From assembly GCF_024713975.1 (NCBI RefSeq), contig NC_091111.1, positions 7,890,501 through 7,954,500 of the forward strand: a DNA stretch of 64,000 nt, given 5' to 3'. The stretch is from Paralichthys olivaceus. Lineage: Eukaryota > Chordata > Actinopteri > Pleuronectiformes > Paralichthyidae. The notes under the pieces were generated by a model. That model did not search any database. It saw nothing but the letters and a program-made list of their open reading frames with translations, and was not told the DNA's origin. A program made the translations under genes and the position numbers. The first letter of the stretch is position 1. Each line of letters opens with the position of its first letter. Below are positions 23,201 through 36,727 of this stretch, one piece after another.

Positions 23201-25768
23201 AGTTAGATCTACAAAGAGATACACAGACCTAACGTAGTAAGCTTTTTACGGCAGAATAACAGACGGATTAGATGTGAATGTGTCGAAAGGTCAAAGAAAC
23301 GCTGGGGAAATGTTAAATGCAGCATTTCTTAGTTCTTACTTTTAGTGACAGCTCAACTATTTGTTTTGCACAAGAAAGTAAAACATGTAATATAAGTGGA
23401 TATCATAGCTCCTAAAAAGCTGTTCTTCCAGACATGGGCAAAATATAAACAAAGTGCAGTGTAGCTGGTCTGCTCGCTAACTGGTCCCCAGACAGAAGAA
23501 GAAGATGACAGTGGAACGGGCCATCAAATACCTTTATGTCACCCTAAATAAAATATGACTGTTAATTTCCAGCAGTGAAGGAGGCGCCAGTGCTGCTGAC
23601 TCTGTCATATCTCCAGCCTTGACTGCACCAAGGAAGCATTAAATGAGCAGAATCAAATGGCCTGAGTTATTGCCTTCACCGTGTTCGGGCTTTTATACGC
23701 GAGAGCATCGTCCCACCCACTTCCCCCCTCACCTGTATGTATGCGTTTGTGGTTCTTCAAATTCCCAGCCGTGGTGAACTTCTTGCCACAGTTCTTCTCC
23801 TTGCAGATGAAGGGCTTATCGCCGTTGTGTGTCCTCATGTGAACCTGCAACCTCTGAAGTACGTAGAAACTCTTCCCGCAGCCCTCGGCGCTGCACCTGA
23901 ACATGCGGTCGTTCCTGGGAGCCCGGATAAACCAAACAAACAAACAAGCTTCAGTGTTTCCTGTACACACACGTTTTTTCATTTGCAGCAGCCCACCACA
24001 AAGTCAGACAGGGCATCTGCAAATAGATTTCCTGCACTGATGCTAACAGCACTCCTGCAGCACATGAACACTCTCCTCTACATTTCAGCTGTGTTTCTGC
24101 CTCCAACACACACAACCAGTGGGAAAGACTACCTGAGCTGTGATCATATATAGAACAGTCAAAGTTACTTTTAAACGTGACACTGCCATTCCTCGCATCG
24201 GTAACAGTAGACATCCCAAGTGTGAAGCCGATAAGATGAACGAAATGTGCGTTCCACATTCAGACAGATGGTAATTAGATGAAAATGACTCACTTCATTG
24301 TTTTCTTTATTGTTGTACACGTATTTGTCGTGTTGTTGGACGTTGTTTGGTTAAAACGCCTGCAGTCAGCAGCTCAGATTGGATTGCACGTGGCAGCAGC
24401 GTGTCATCATTTGTATGATAAGTTGAAAACTATTAGCCAGCAAGCTGAAATTATGATCATTATTCAATTTGGAAAGTGGATCTACATTAGCCAGCATTTG
24501 CTCAGGGAATTAATTGAATATCGGTGCTTTGGCTGCAGCATCTGGTTGGGATGACTGCCTGACTCCATTATCTTCCACCGCTGTGTGTGTGTGTGTGTGA
24601 GAGAATGAGTGTGTGCGTGTGTGAGAATGTGTTACCTGTGTGTTTTGAGGTGATATTTGAGATGAGCCGGCCAGGTGAATGTCCTGCAGCAGCCCTCGAA
24701 CGAGCAGCGGAGAATCTGCTTAGAGAGGGGGCGGCCGGTCCGAGGCGGGAGCTCACGCTTGTCCCCGTCTGCTGTTAGACCATGTGTGTGGTCACCTAGG
24801 CAACCGGGAGAAGAGAGTGAGCGGGCCGTGCAGAAAAACAATCTAGAAGAGCCAGGTGGCCGGCCTCTGGAGCCCGGCTGTATAAAAGCCAATCACTGGG
24901 TTCTGACTGAGACCTGCTGAACGAGCGCGGCCAAAAGAAAACAACCCTGAAGCTGAATGCAATCACTTTCTTTTTTTCCCGCTTTGACTCTCTTTGAATG
25001 TCTCTAACAGGTCCAATTCTGCTCGGAGCATGGCAGCGGTAATACTCCGGACACCCCACTGCTGCAGGAAACATGCTTAATGTAATGCAAGTTAGTGGGA
25101 GGGAAGCCATTACAGTGACTCACAGAGGAGTTTCACTCTGCTGCAGACACTTTATTCAACAATATACAAAGCATTTTAAGCCCTCTGTTAACTGGTCCAG
25201 CAGCTCAGAATAAGCTGAGAGCTCATGTCAAAGACGTTCAGCGCTCTGAAAAAATGTGTCTTTTTTCCCTCCGCTAACTCCTCTAACTTCACTTAAATGG
25301 AAATATAATGAGGTGAAGGAGAAATGTGCTGAAATCAAATGGAGGTAAAAAAAGAAAGCATGTCCAGTTCACCTTGAAATTAGAGCCAGACTGATGTGGA
25401 TGTTTGGAGGCCAGTGCCAATATTTTATTACCAACCTATAAATCTGTCGGGCTTTTGATTACAACCTTGATTGGTCTGAAGCACCCACTTCTGAATATTG
25501 CATTACTATGTATAGATGGGGGAACAAATCAGAAAACGAAATAAGGGATCTTAGTCATATGCTCGGCCACAATGAGATACTAGATTAGCTTCAACATGTC
25601 TTGCCATTGAATGAACACATCTGACCTCTACCAGGGGGATGAACACCTTTTGAAGGATGACTCATCTGACCACTTCAGGATTTTACACTCATTGTTCAAA
25701 TCATGTCAGACAATTCTCAGCATATCTGTTTTTACTGTGTCTCTTATCCACCTCTAGAAAATGTGCAA

Positions 25769-25815
<47 letters not shown>

Positions 25816-28800
25816 ATACATATTCTTATACAAGGTTTTACACTCAAATCCTCTAATGTACATGGTATTTTTGTGAAGTTGTATTGTATTTGGTCCATTG
25901 TTAACTTAAATATTACAAATAAAACTTGAAACATATTACTTTGTTCCACATCTCTGTAAACCAGCACAAATGTTTTTTGGACATCAGAGCGTGTGGACTC
26001 ATCTTTGTAAGGTGTTAACGAACCGTAATCCTACCATAGTACTCTCTATGTTGTCAACACACTGTTCCTGTCGTCAGTCTGATCATGTCCACTGACCTGT
26101 ATTTAAAAAGTTCAAATCTTAAATACAGGTCAAAGGTTTTTGACAAAAATGAAGACAGCACAAAAAACAAGAATACAATGGATTGACAACAAAAATAATT
26201 AAAGAAACTGATCATAAATCATGGAAAACAGAAACCAGGTTGAGATCAGAGGAAATAAACTTGGGCCAAATAAGATGGAGAGACTTTGCTAACATATCAC
26301 TTTTTTTAACCAGGACCTGCAGCTGCAATTCGACTCAGAAGGGGTTCAAAGATCAGAGATGTAGCCAAGAGTCATAGAGCTTTGAATGTCATGGCTGAAT
26401 TCTGTATGTATCAGACTTCCTGTGGAGGGGCGTTAAAATGTGCTGTGATGTGGTGCCGACTCCTGGTGTGGGTCAACAGATCTGTACGTGACTGTGCGCT
26501 GCAGCAAAGACATCTCAAGTCTGAGATCAGATCAGAGGCCTCGCAGTGAGAGCGTGGGGAGCTATCAACAACCGATTGAGACATCGTTTTGATAAGAGAC
26601 ATTGAAAATCCTACACAAACAAAGCAGAATTTGGAAGGAATCATAAACGTAACTTTGTACTGTGTTTAACATCCTATGCAGGTCGTCCTCTATTGCAGAG
26701 CAGAGGCTCATTAATCATCTGCATAACTCTAAAGGTGGAGATCAACATCTTTTTGTCCGTTAAGCGTGAGGCTACAGCCAGAAGCCGATGTTACACAGTA
26801 TTCTGTCATCCATCAGATTACATGACCTGAATTGAAATTTCAAACACCGCAGACATTTTTTTAAAGCTGATACCAAACATGAGCACAGTGTTTAGACAAA
26901 GACAAATTCTGATTGCTGTAATTTTGATGTCCTGAAATTTGTGTCAGATTGTGCATTTGCACATCAAGCGATGGCATCTCAAGTCAGAACAACTTGAAAA
27001 GAAAAAAATTGTCAAAAATGTTGTTTAAATGCTCTTAACACAAAAAATACAACAGCGTTAATTTTTCAGCATTACGACTTCAAACCACATGAACATGAGA
27101 GATTCTATAACCACTCGAGTGACCATGTTGAGCTATATCAGGCTTACAGCCTACCTGAATATAGTTAAAATCTAATTTTCTTGACCAAGAAATAGTCAAG
27201 AGTAGACCAAGATAAATCATTTGAAGTAGTGATTGTCAAAGATGCTGTTAGCTGTCTTTGTGCAAACCTAAGCTGACTGGCTGCTAGCTATAGCTTCATA
27301 CTTAGAAGGAAAAACAGGAGCGATATGGCTGTTCTGTGAATAGCATGCTTCCAAAATGTCAAACTACTCAGAATCATCATTCAAATAATGTTTTTCCTGT
27401 TGTCTGAATACCTGAACATCCTCCTGTCCTCGTCTTTGGTCCCCGCTCTGCTGCTGCTCATCTCTGCTCTCATCTAACCTGAGTCTGTCTTCCTGACAAC
27501 TGCAGCCGGGTAGCCTCAGGTCTGCATTAGCCACATCACTAAAGGCACATTAAATCATCAGAGGAGCTGCGCACCAATATGTACTGAGGCATGATCAATG
27601 TTTCGATGATGTGGTAATTTATAACTCCTTTGGATATTTTGCAGCCAGACTTGTAAATCTATCTCGACAATGCTACAAATTCATTTTGATTCAGAGACTT
27701 AAGATGAGAAGCGTTGAACACAGTTCCAGTCAGTTCTGATTACACCACTTTCTCATCTCGTCGCTGACCTTATTTCTCTTCTGTCTCTCATCCCTGCCGT
27801 AAGAATATCTTAACACAGAAAATGCACTGCTTCACATACATCTGAAGACACTATCACTACACACATCCCTACACTTATCATTATATCATTTTATTAAGAA
27901 CCCATTTGGTTTTATTTTCCAGTGTTATAGACTCATGTAAACCTTTCGGCCTGTATTGATAAGACAAAGTGACTTTACCGTTGCTGACACTTGCAGCTCT
28001 GGCGTCCTGGCTGGCCTTGGCATCTCTCGCAAGCTGCGCCCGCGTGGCTGCAATCAGGCTGTCGTGTGCCAGCTCTTGTACCCGCAGATACCATGGAGCG
28101 CTGCCATCTATCCCGTAGTCCCCCGATGAGACCCCTTCGTCATCATCGTCCCCGGTGCCATCTGCGGCGAAGATCAGGGACTCGGAGGAGGCTGTGATGC
28201 CTCAGAGGGAAGACAAGGCAGAGGGAGAATCACCATGAAACAATATGTTCAAGGCCAATGCAATATTCTGCAAGATCATTAATGACGTGAGCCGCTCAAG
28301 GTCACATTTCTGAATTCATTACTATCCTTCGTTGATGTTCAGCCATTTTTGATTCAGTGTGGCTGTTTTCTGAAAGGCTGAGAGAATGGTGGCCAGCAGA
28401 CCAATAAAATATCCCCAAAAAATGCCTCTATTCAGAATTTGAAATCAATGTAACAATAGAAAATGATTTTGTCTGCTGAAAAGTCCTTTCTATCCTTCAT
28501 ATCTCGCACTGAGTCACAGACACAACACTGCGCATCAGGTCTATGTCAAGAGACCCAAATTATTATTTTTTTCTCTCCTGCCAAGGCCTCATAAACCAAG
28601 AGAATGTGTCTGCCAAGGATCATTTCTTCCTGCCAAAATCATTCACTGGTTTTTTTTTTCTTCATGAAAATGTGTCACTGCATTTCTTTTTAATGCTCTG
28701 TATAGAATCAGGATCAAAGTGAGACACAAAGTACAGACACAAGATCGGATTTGTTTTATAGTAAAATATTCTCTCTTTTACTTGTATTATTCATCACAAA

Positions 28801-30851
28801 CTGACTCATCAAATTGGGATAATGTCAGGTTTCTCTTAAGACTGCAGCTATTTTTGTTGTGCATATGACCTAGAAATTGTGATAAAAGAAAAACTGCCCA
28901 TTACCTCAATTCCACTATAATTAGGCTGACAAGAGGAAAGGTTCCTTTCTTTATCTTTTCATAAAACAGATTAGTGCGACAAATCATGATCCTTTCCTGT
29001 TATCAGCAGGGTTTTCTTATGGATTCATTTTGTCGTTTTTTTATTTACTTGTCCTTAACACAAACGTTTCTCATTGGCAGCTGCCTCTCACTTGATTTAT
29101 TTCTGCCAGTTTTCTGCTTATCTGCATCACATGGGCAACACTGCGGTGTTGCTTATTGAGGGATAAATCAAAGATAATACAAAGTAGGAGGACTTGTTTT
29201 GATACAGAATTAATATACAGCAGAATGTCGTTGTCAGAAGTGATATTGCATACGTGTTAGAGTGAAAATGTAAAATATTATAATTATTCACTGAATCCTG
29301 CGGTTTGTTGCTCCATAGGTGTAACTGTGAGACTCTGGCATGTGCATGGGTATATGCATTATATTTTTACCTTTTGCGAGGTTCAGCAGGACGTAGGAAG
29401 TGCTGTCTGACTGTTGTAAGTCATGGAGGATGGGCGGGGGGCTGGGTGAGGCCCGTGAATGAGGGTGCGTCTGGACCACTAAGGAGCTTCGCTCTGACAC
29501 ACCTCCGTACTCTGACAGGGAGGGAGAACTCTCGGGCTCATGGCTCAGACCTCCATCTGAAGAAAGCAGCTTATGTTAGTATCTGACCAGAGTCGACTGG
29601 AGCCACAGAGAAGAAATCAGATTCGTAAATGTAAAAATTGCAAATGTTTGAGGAAGAAAATACCTTCACAATCTGTTCGGATGCACAAAATGCAGTTTAC
29701 TATTATAGACATGACTGTTTGCTTTTGGAAAACTCCACTTCAATATAACTAGAGTACATTTCTCTAATTTATTTGTTAAAACCATAAACAGGTTATTCCC
29801 ACACAGAAACAAATGAAAGAACATATATCGCAGGGAGCATCTATCAATACACAGGGTCAGGTTAAAAAGTTATGGATGCTGGAGCATGTTAAGCAAAGAG
29901 TGAGGTGAAGGTTATGAGAGCCTATTTTAATAATGAAGGATGGAAAGCAATGCAACGGTGGATATTCACAGAACTGGATTGTGAAAAACGTTGAGCAGAT
30001 GCACTTGCTCAAAACCAGGGACGGTAACTGTGTCCCTAGATTCACAGCTTCTATTAATATTTGGCCTTTGACTTTTAAGAAAACAGAAACTAAAAAACTG
30101 GCTCTGGATTGTGATCTTTCTTTAAAAATGTACTACTTTTTTATTATGCCTATATTTTTTACCATTCAGTGTCACTTCATTGTTTAGAGCTTGAAAAAAA
30201 ACTTGTTCCTAGAGTACATGACCAACATGTAAACTTCCCTCTGTATTAATTGACGATTTCAATGCTGCTGACTGACGGATCAGCTACTTTATGTTTGTCT
30301 TTGTTTTATTTGAATATATTGCTGGTTTTTGTATTTGCTATATCGAGGTGTTGTGTTATGTTTTCCTCTGCAGTTGCAGAGAAAAGCAGCAGAGGTGACA
30401 GTCTAAAACTGGAGGCATCAAATATTTTCTCTGATTATATTACAGCAATGTAAGAACCAACAAGCTAAAAATACAGCAGGTTAAGTACACACCCACCATG
30501 CGTTGCAGTGTGGCACAGTACAGGAAGTTAAATTGACTAAGATAAGTTTTCCTCTGCAGGTATTTTGACAGATCTGGGGAGCATGTGACAGTGATCGGCT
30601 GCTGACCTGTGAGCTCCAGCGGGCTGCACAGTGAGCTCTCAGCCGGGGCCAGCAGAGGCAGACAGTGTTTGGACTCGGAGTCCTCCAGACCCTGCACCAG
30701 AGGGATGGACGCGTTCTGGACAAACTGCACCAGCAGCTGAGAGGAGACACACTCAGGATCAGCGGCTGCACGTTCAACGTAATCTGTCACATCAGATGTC
30801 TCTTGGTGAAAAGCTTACCTCTGGTTTGGAGTCAAGCTCATCAGAAAGCAT
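20296..30851 (-). CDS. znf410: zinc finger protein 410, five C2H2 fingers
   Basis: Ten coding exons on the minus strand: 30851-30819, 30736-30607, 29556-29371, 28191-27979, 24795-24636, 23914-23733, 23165-23076, 22931-22812, 21335-21216, 20396-20296. They sum to 1335 nt (444 aa; human about 478). It opens MLSDELDSKPELLVQFVQNA, nearly as in human. The block PWYLRVQELAHDSLIAATRA precedes five consecutive C2H2 fingers at about residues 216-355. The second finger carries FYVLQRLQVHMRTH and the fifth GKTFSQSGSRNVHM, both characteristic of ZNF410. The mammalian protein is a nuclear DNA-binding activator that acts almost solely on CHD4, a NuRD subunit. The acidic C-terminal part is shorter than in human. 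Donor GTCAAC at 22811 is weak but keeps the frame. A 5' noncoding part begins with an acceptor just before 30870. Unlike in human, no PTGR2, FAM161B or COQ6 lies between this gene and entpd5. Confidence 0.95.
24582..24630. repeat. (GT)n-rich microsatellite
   Basis: Nine uninterrupted GT units (24582-24599), followed by interrupted GTGTGC and GTGAGA units. It abuts the 3' end of the first-finger exon of znf410 (which ends at 24636), so on the minus strand it is an AC-rich tract just inside the donor. Confidence 0.85.
25773..25821. repeat. (TA)n microsatellite
   Basis: An almost pure TA run with one TTT interruption near 25801, in the large znf410 intron between 24795 and 27979. The 88-90 aa reading frames across it are artefacts of the repeat. 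Confidence 0.95.
26093..26132. repeat. perfect 14-bp inverted repeat
   Basis: TGACCTGTATTTAA (26093-26106) and TTAAATACAGGTCA (26119-26132) are exact reverse complements with a 12-base loop. The site lies in a znf410 intron. Confidence 0.8.
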
Positions 30852-30869
30852 TGGTCACCCTGTGTGCAA

Positions 30870-31480
30870 CCTGTGACACAAGAGGATACACCCTCACACG
30901 TTGAATGCCACCAAATATGCTCAGACTGAAACTGAAGGAAAAACACAGCTTACCTCGAGATGTGACCTGAGTGGAAGATTGTCGTGTCGCTCAGACGCTC
31001 AGGCTGCAGGTCATCTCCGAGTCAACACCATCACACGAGCTCTGTGAACACCAGGAGGAAGCGTCACACTCAGCAGACTGCTAGTCACTGCGAGTCAACC
31101 ACCACTAACTAGCTGGTCAAACAGCGCAGCTACATGTTGCTAAAGCTCCGCAGCTCGGCGCTGGTCTCTGTGGAAAACGTCAGACTGTCTTGTCAACTTA
31201 GCTAGCACAGTTAGCAGTTACCACAACTAGCTGCCGGGGCTAACAGGACAGATGTTTTGGTGTCCGGCGGCAAAGCCTGTCCGCCGACTGTGCAACACAC
31301 GTTATTATAAGTCCACTACAACTACAAAACAAATATATTTACCTTATAACAGAGGCGCAGCTGAGCTACTGTGTCGGAGGAGCTAGCTTAATGATTGTCT
31401 CAAAACAGAGTGGCAGCTTTGTTCTACGGAGACTCCGCTGGAACAGTTTTAGGGCACTTCCGCGTTTTGCTCAATAAAGC
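30870..31480 (-). promoter_or_regulatory. znf410: znf410 5' noncoding exon(s) and promoter region
   Basis: Reading the minus strand, an acceptor (TGTCACAG) precedes the exon starting at 30870 that carries the ATG at 30851. The likely promoter is farther right, where CpG content rises (31130-31480). It holds an ETS-type GGGCACTTCCGC at 31452-31463 and, at 31497-31510, CGCCACCCAGTGGT; its reverse complement resembles the CTCF core. No TATA box was seen. The first exon was not delimited. Confidence 0.45.
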
Positions 31481-34400
31481 AGGTCGAAGCATCGGCGCCA
31501 CCCAGTGGTCAAAGGTGTAAACTACACTTAACGATCAAGAGAAATTCACACGACAACTCAGAAGTTTTTGATTTTTTTGGATGAATTCTGTAAACATTTG
31601 ATTAAATAGTAGATTTAAAATGTTATTTAAAAAATATTCATTTTTATTTATGTCTCTTAATTTAATATTTTAAATTCAAGATTAAACTTTATTGCGGTTT
31701 CTTTTATTCCTAATAAATACAACAGCTTCAATATTTTGAAGTGTTAAGTCATTTAGAAGTGAGAAGGCTGGTTTACTGCATGGATGGATTATGGAATGTG
31801 CCTATACCAAGGCCCACATTTGATAGAGTCAATGAAACAACTAAATAAATAAAGAAACCAAAGAAAAAAACATTTGGACACACAAAACAATCACAAATGT
31901 TTGTGTAATTTGTGACTCTTTAAATCTGTGGAGCTTGCCTCATTATGTAGGAGGGGTTGAGGTCCCCTGACATGTCTATGGACAGGGGCCCATTGTCTGC
32001 ATTACAGCTCCATACAGTAACACTTTTAGAACATTGATAAGCACAAAGAAGTGGAGAGGGAGGGACGGTCATGAGGTCAAGGGGCCGAAAACCAGAGGCC
32101 CTTCATAAAGTGACTGTAATAAACACTGGAAAATAAAAGCACAGTCAATAGAAGGGGGAGGTGGGTTCTTGGGAACCTGAGACAAACCACTGGGGAATAT
32201 TTCTTCAGAGATCTTCATCTGTGGTCAATTATTTATCAAGCTATATGCTGTATTAAGGTCAGATACACTACACAGATCAAATAGTCCAATTTAAGATAAG
32301 ATAGGATAATATAGTCCTTTATTGGCACTGATATCATTGGGTATATTATTGCATGTATGCAAGGTAAAATGTCTACATGTGTTACAAATGTTATTATTAT
32401 ATTAAATATTCATTATCAATAATAATTAGTAATCAAGATTGCACCATATGTATTACAGTTTAGGGGTATTTAGAAGATATGCAGATTCAGTTCTATCTAA
32501 AAAATAATTAAACTTTTAAATAAAATTTAACTGCAGAGTAAAGGATGCATTCTCTATTCACACTGAAATATAAATTGTATGAAAAGTCCAAACATTGTTC
32601 AGTTTACACATTGTGCTGGAAGAGCAGATATCTGGTCATTTCCTTGTTCTTTCTCACTGTGATGAGAGAAGTGTGTGGAAAACCCCTTGAATAAATTTGT
32701 CAGTCATCCTCTTTCTCATCTGTATCCAACAAAAAACGTCATGCTCTTCCTCCCCATGTAAACTTAAAGTATCTGAACTCAAGTCGGACAATGAAGAAAT
32801 GGTACCGTTAATAAAAACAATGAAGAAGTTTCTTTGGAAAGACATTTATTAAACAAGCAATGAGTCCGTAAATTAAAATGTACAATGTAGTTTATTGCAG
32901 AAGTGTCATTATTACAAGTCTTGTGTCTTCAGAGGTTTTAGACTGAAAGACTTGAAACAGATGTTTTCCAAGTCCCGTGAGAACTTTAGCAACGTTCTGC
33001 ATTTACGCTTTTAGAATAGACAAAAAAAGTTTCCCAGCAAGCCGCACTACATTCAGTCTGCAATGTTTAATTCCATTAGAAGAATCCAGCACGGTTTCCT
33101 AACACAGTTCCTTTGGTGAACAACATAGAAATAGGTCGAGCTAATATTTTCCATGGTTGCTTCTGCTCTACTGAAACATTGTGATAAAATTGTCAGAATC
33201 CTTTTCAAACACAAATCCAGTGTTACAAGATTACACGCAAAACTAGTCTTTACTCCTCTTTTACAAACTTGACATCAAGACAGAAAATAACTTGATTATC
33301 AACAACAGCGATAACAGTCCATGACACAGCATGTATTGTATATAATGGCAGCATCAGAGACAATTATGGTTTGATGCATTTAAGTCAACAAATAGTCAAT
33401 CACACTGGCATGATCCAAGAAAGAGAAACCACTCAAGTGTTGATCCATGTAAACAAAGTCTAACTTGACAGATCACACTGACATGATTACAACTACTACT
33501 GATAAATAAATGTGCTCCGGTGATGAACGCTGATGGCAGCAGCAGACGAGAGAAGCTCTTAAAAAAGATGAGCGTGATCAGCATTGTTACGCTATTTTCA
33601 GCCAAAACCTCACTGAGCTTTTGAATGATATAGTACCATCATTTTTTCCATTGGCACCGAACCAGGGTCATAACAGCAAGATTTAATTTTAGCAGAAGGC
33701 CGACACATCGTTTGCAAGATTTAAAGACTCTACAGCGAAGCGTTTAACAGAGTATAATATCAGCCCTAAGAATAACGCATCTGATTGAGGAGGAATTGAT
33801 CTGCGTGAGGTAAAACTTCGGAAGTTTAGGTCAATGTGTGCTTTGTGTTATTGGTCCGAGAAATAAAGAAAATAAACTTTACAATTCTCAAGAAAATATA
33901 AAAAATAGTGCCAGCAGTCCTGGCTCGTGTGTCTCAATAAGGCCGGCATGAAGGACGTCTAATACAATGGCAGAGCTCAACCAGATGAAAAGTAAAAAGG
34001 TTGTGTTGCTTTTTCCTCATGTGTCAAAGTAAACGTCAACAATGTCCCTATGACAAGGCCTCAACATCTTGTTTTTTATTACTGAGCTACTGGAAACATC
34101 TAGATCTGCACAAACAGCCACTCAGCAGCTCCTCACTCAGAATGGTTCATTTCAGAACAGAGAATTGGGAGAGAATGAATTTCACTAGGGGCCTGAAGAT
34201 CCTAATAACCCAGACTACTCTGTATCTCAAGAACAAAATATTTGGAGCAGTGGCGTAAAGCTCAGGAGAAAATAAAAACTGTTGCATTCTAGTTGGTTCT
34301 GTCGGATGAAATCCTGGAATCACAAAAAACGTGGATGTAAACGATAAGAAAGATTGTGAACTGAGTGACGACTATGAAAAGGAGAAGAAAAAACCTCTGC

Positions 34401-36727
34401 ATGAAACTCCACCATAAACTAAAAGCTCCAGTTAAGTTTCCCACTCACAGGAAAACATTAGTGGTTAATCATCTGGCTGCAGTAACGTGAGAAGATATTG
34501 TGTCATTCAACCTGAGAAGAAAAAATACATCTGGGGCGGTTTTGTCAACAGTGGAGCTGGTGCAGTGTGGAAAATAATGTAAGATGACCTCAAACATCTT
34601 CAATGAAACCTCAAACTATCAGAAAGACGCCTGGATGTTAAACACAGAGCGAGTTTCCAGCAGGACAGTGACCCCGAAAACTGAATCTGGTCTGGGAGCA
34701 TCTGAAAACCAAAAAATACTGATTAATTTAGTGTTGTCTGTGGAAAAAGAAGAACACATTATCCGCCTTGATCCGTCTGGTCGATGATTTAATCAGAAAA
34801 ACAACTGAATAAAACATTGCTGCTGTGTCATTCGGTTAACAAAATAAAAGGCTATAATTGCATGTGCGTTTAGTTCCTACAAAAACAGAACAAACTAAAA
34901 AACAATTATTAAATTATAAAGAGGTTGTTTCTGAGATATTGTGTGTGTGACACCTCATAACATTAAGTCACAGAACACACGACAACAAATGTACTGATGT
35001 TCAGATGGACATGGGTTAAAATGGCGGAAGTTGAATAGAACGTTCCCTTGTGACTTATTTTAAATCAACATAAGCACAACAAGCATATAATCGACACAAA
35101 TATTTCATAGTTTAATAAACAGATATTTGATAAACAATGTTTAATATTGAGAAAACTGCTAGTAATAGTAAAATCTCATCGTATAATCTAATGTATGACA
35201 GTACTATAGGAGCAGTATGTACTTACTGGTAATGTGCTGATGATAACTCACAATGCACTTGCAAATAATTATTTTCCATAGCTGCCATTTAATTCTGCCC
35301 AGAAAAAGCTTCAGAGCTTCTCCTCCATCATTTTAGTGCAAATGCAAAGGTCTGTGACAGACACAGGATTTGGATGATAAGGCCATAATTTAGAAACGTA
35401 CAAATATGCAATAATAAACACAACTGTTCCTGATTTAGATAATGTAACTGTTGGACTTTTTGTTGAATAAAAGGCCTGAAGTTTATGCACAACAACTGGT
35501 CTCACAATTATTTCATACATGTCACATTAAATTACACCAATGCGTATATACATATATATGTTTAAAAAAACCAAAAACAGGAATATTTACACAAGTCAAT
35601 GGTTGAGCTACAGGAAGATAACAAGATGTCATCAGGGAAGCATTTAAAAGGCTGTGAGGAGCTTTACTCAGAGCCAGTTTGCCTTGTATCACAGCTGCCA
35701 TCAACATGATGGGAGTGCTGAATTTGAAACTGTCGACCGGGCGGGCTAAATCTTTCACATCAAGTTTTTAAAACACAACAGGAACTGAAAGACACGTTAG
35801 GCACATGTTAGAAGATGCTGACTGGCAGAATGCCTGAACACATTCATCCCTTAGGCCTGTGGTAATCAGAGATTGTGCATGATTAGTAACTGCGGCACCA
35901 AGTTATCTTGTATTATGTGTAACATAGCATGAAGAAAAGCATGGATGCAGAACTGTTAATCAGAAACATCAAACTAATTCATTTTGTTGTCAGATTGACT
36001 TGTCATGGTGTTTTAATCAATCTCATTTTCAGATTCTGAGCCTCTGTTGTGCTTTTGATATTTAAAAAAAGTTAACTTGTTCTTCCCTTCATACCTTAGA
36101 TCCAATCCTATTGTTCTGGGTCCTGATTGCCAATGAGCAAGATATTTCTGTGCAGCAGTTTCAGTGTCGGAGTTGTTAATCAGGCTCGGCGTGTCAGAGC
36201 AGTGTGCTGTGGTTCTTTCCTTTGTTCCCTGACACATTTAGTCGACAGTTGGTAACAAAGTTTTATGCGAGTGATTGACCATCACTGAGTTTTAAGCTAT
36301 CGAAAGAGCCTCAGCAAATGAGTTGATAGAGATTGACCAAGCAAATCGTTTGCAAATTATTTACCTGAATCTTTTCTCTTTCTACAAGCACAAATACATT
36401 TGACTGACACCATCAGGTTCAGCAAAGAAACATTTTAAAAGAGACATAGTATCATTTGCAAAGATATTGTTGAGTTTGATGGGAACTTTTATCAGAAGCT
36501 GTGAGGCCACAAAAAGTCTTCATCTGCACCACCCTTGGGCAGGCGACAATCACAATGTAGGCCACAGCACACTGTCTGTGTGAGAGAATCTGGGGTGGAT
36601 ATATATATTGTGGAGCACATTACTTCCGGTCCATCTGTCTCTGCACGCTGTGATGCCCCCCCCCCCAACCCTGGCCTTCCCTCCCCCATCCCAGTCTAAA
36701 AGTTCACTGTCTTGCACTAGCCTAGGT
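31481..36727 (-). other. gene-free stretch; probably includes the cipc 3' UTR
   Basis: No exon with coding character was found on either strand. A/T-rich sequence predominates. Reading leftward from the cipc stop at 36728, the first clear canonical AATAAA (TTTATT on the plus strand) are at 32891-32896 and 32845-32850; weaker ATTAAA variants occur at about 36012 and 35289. Mammalian CIPC has a long 3' UTR, so much of 32.8-36.7 kb may be transcribed. At about 32292-32370, GATAAGATAGGATAATATAG with CCTTTATTGGCA looks like a teleost repeat tail. A run of C lies near 36657-36666. Confidence 0.35.

Noticed and set aside
25657-25967. 88-90 aa ORFs with Ile-Tyr repeats
   Set aside because: They are translations of the (TA)n microsatellite.
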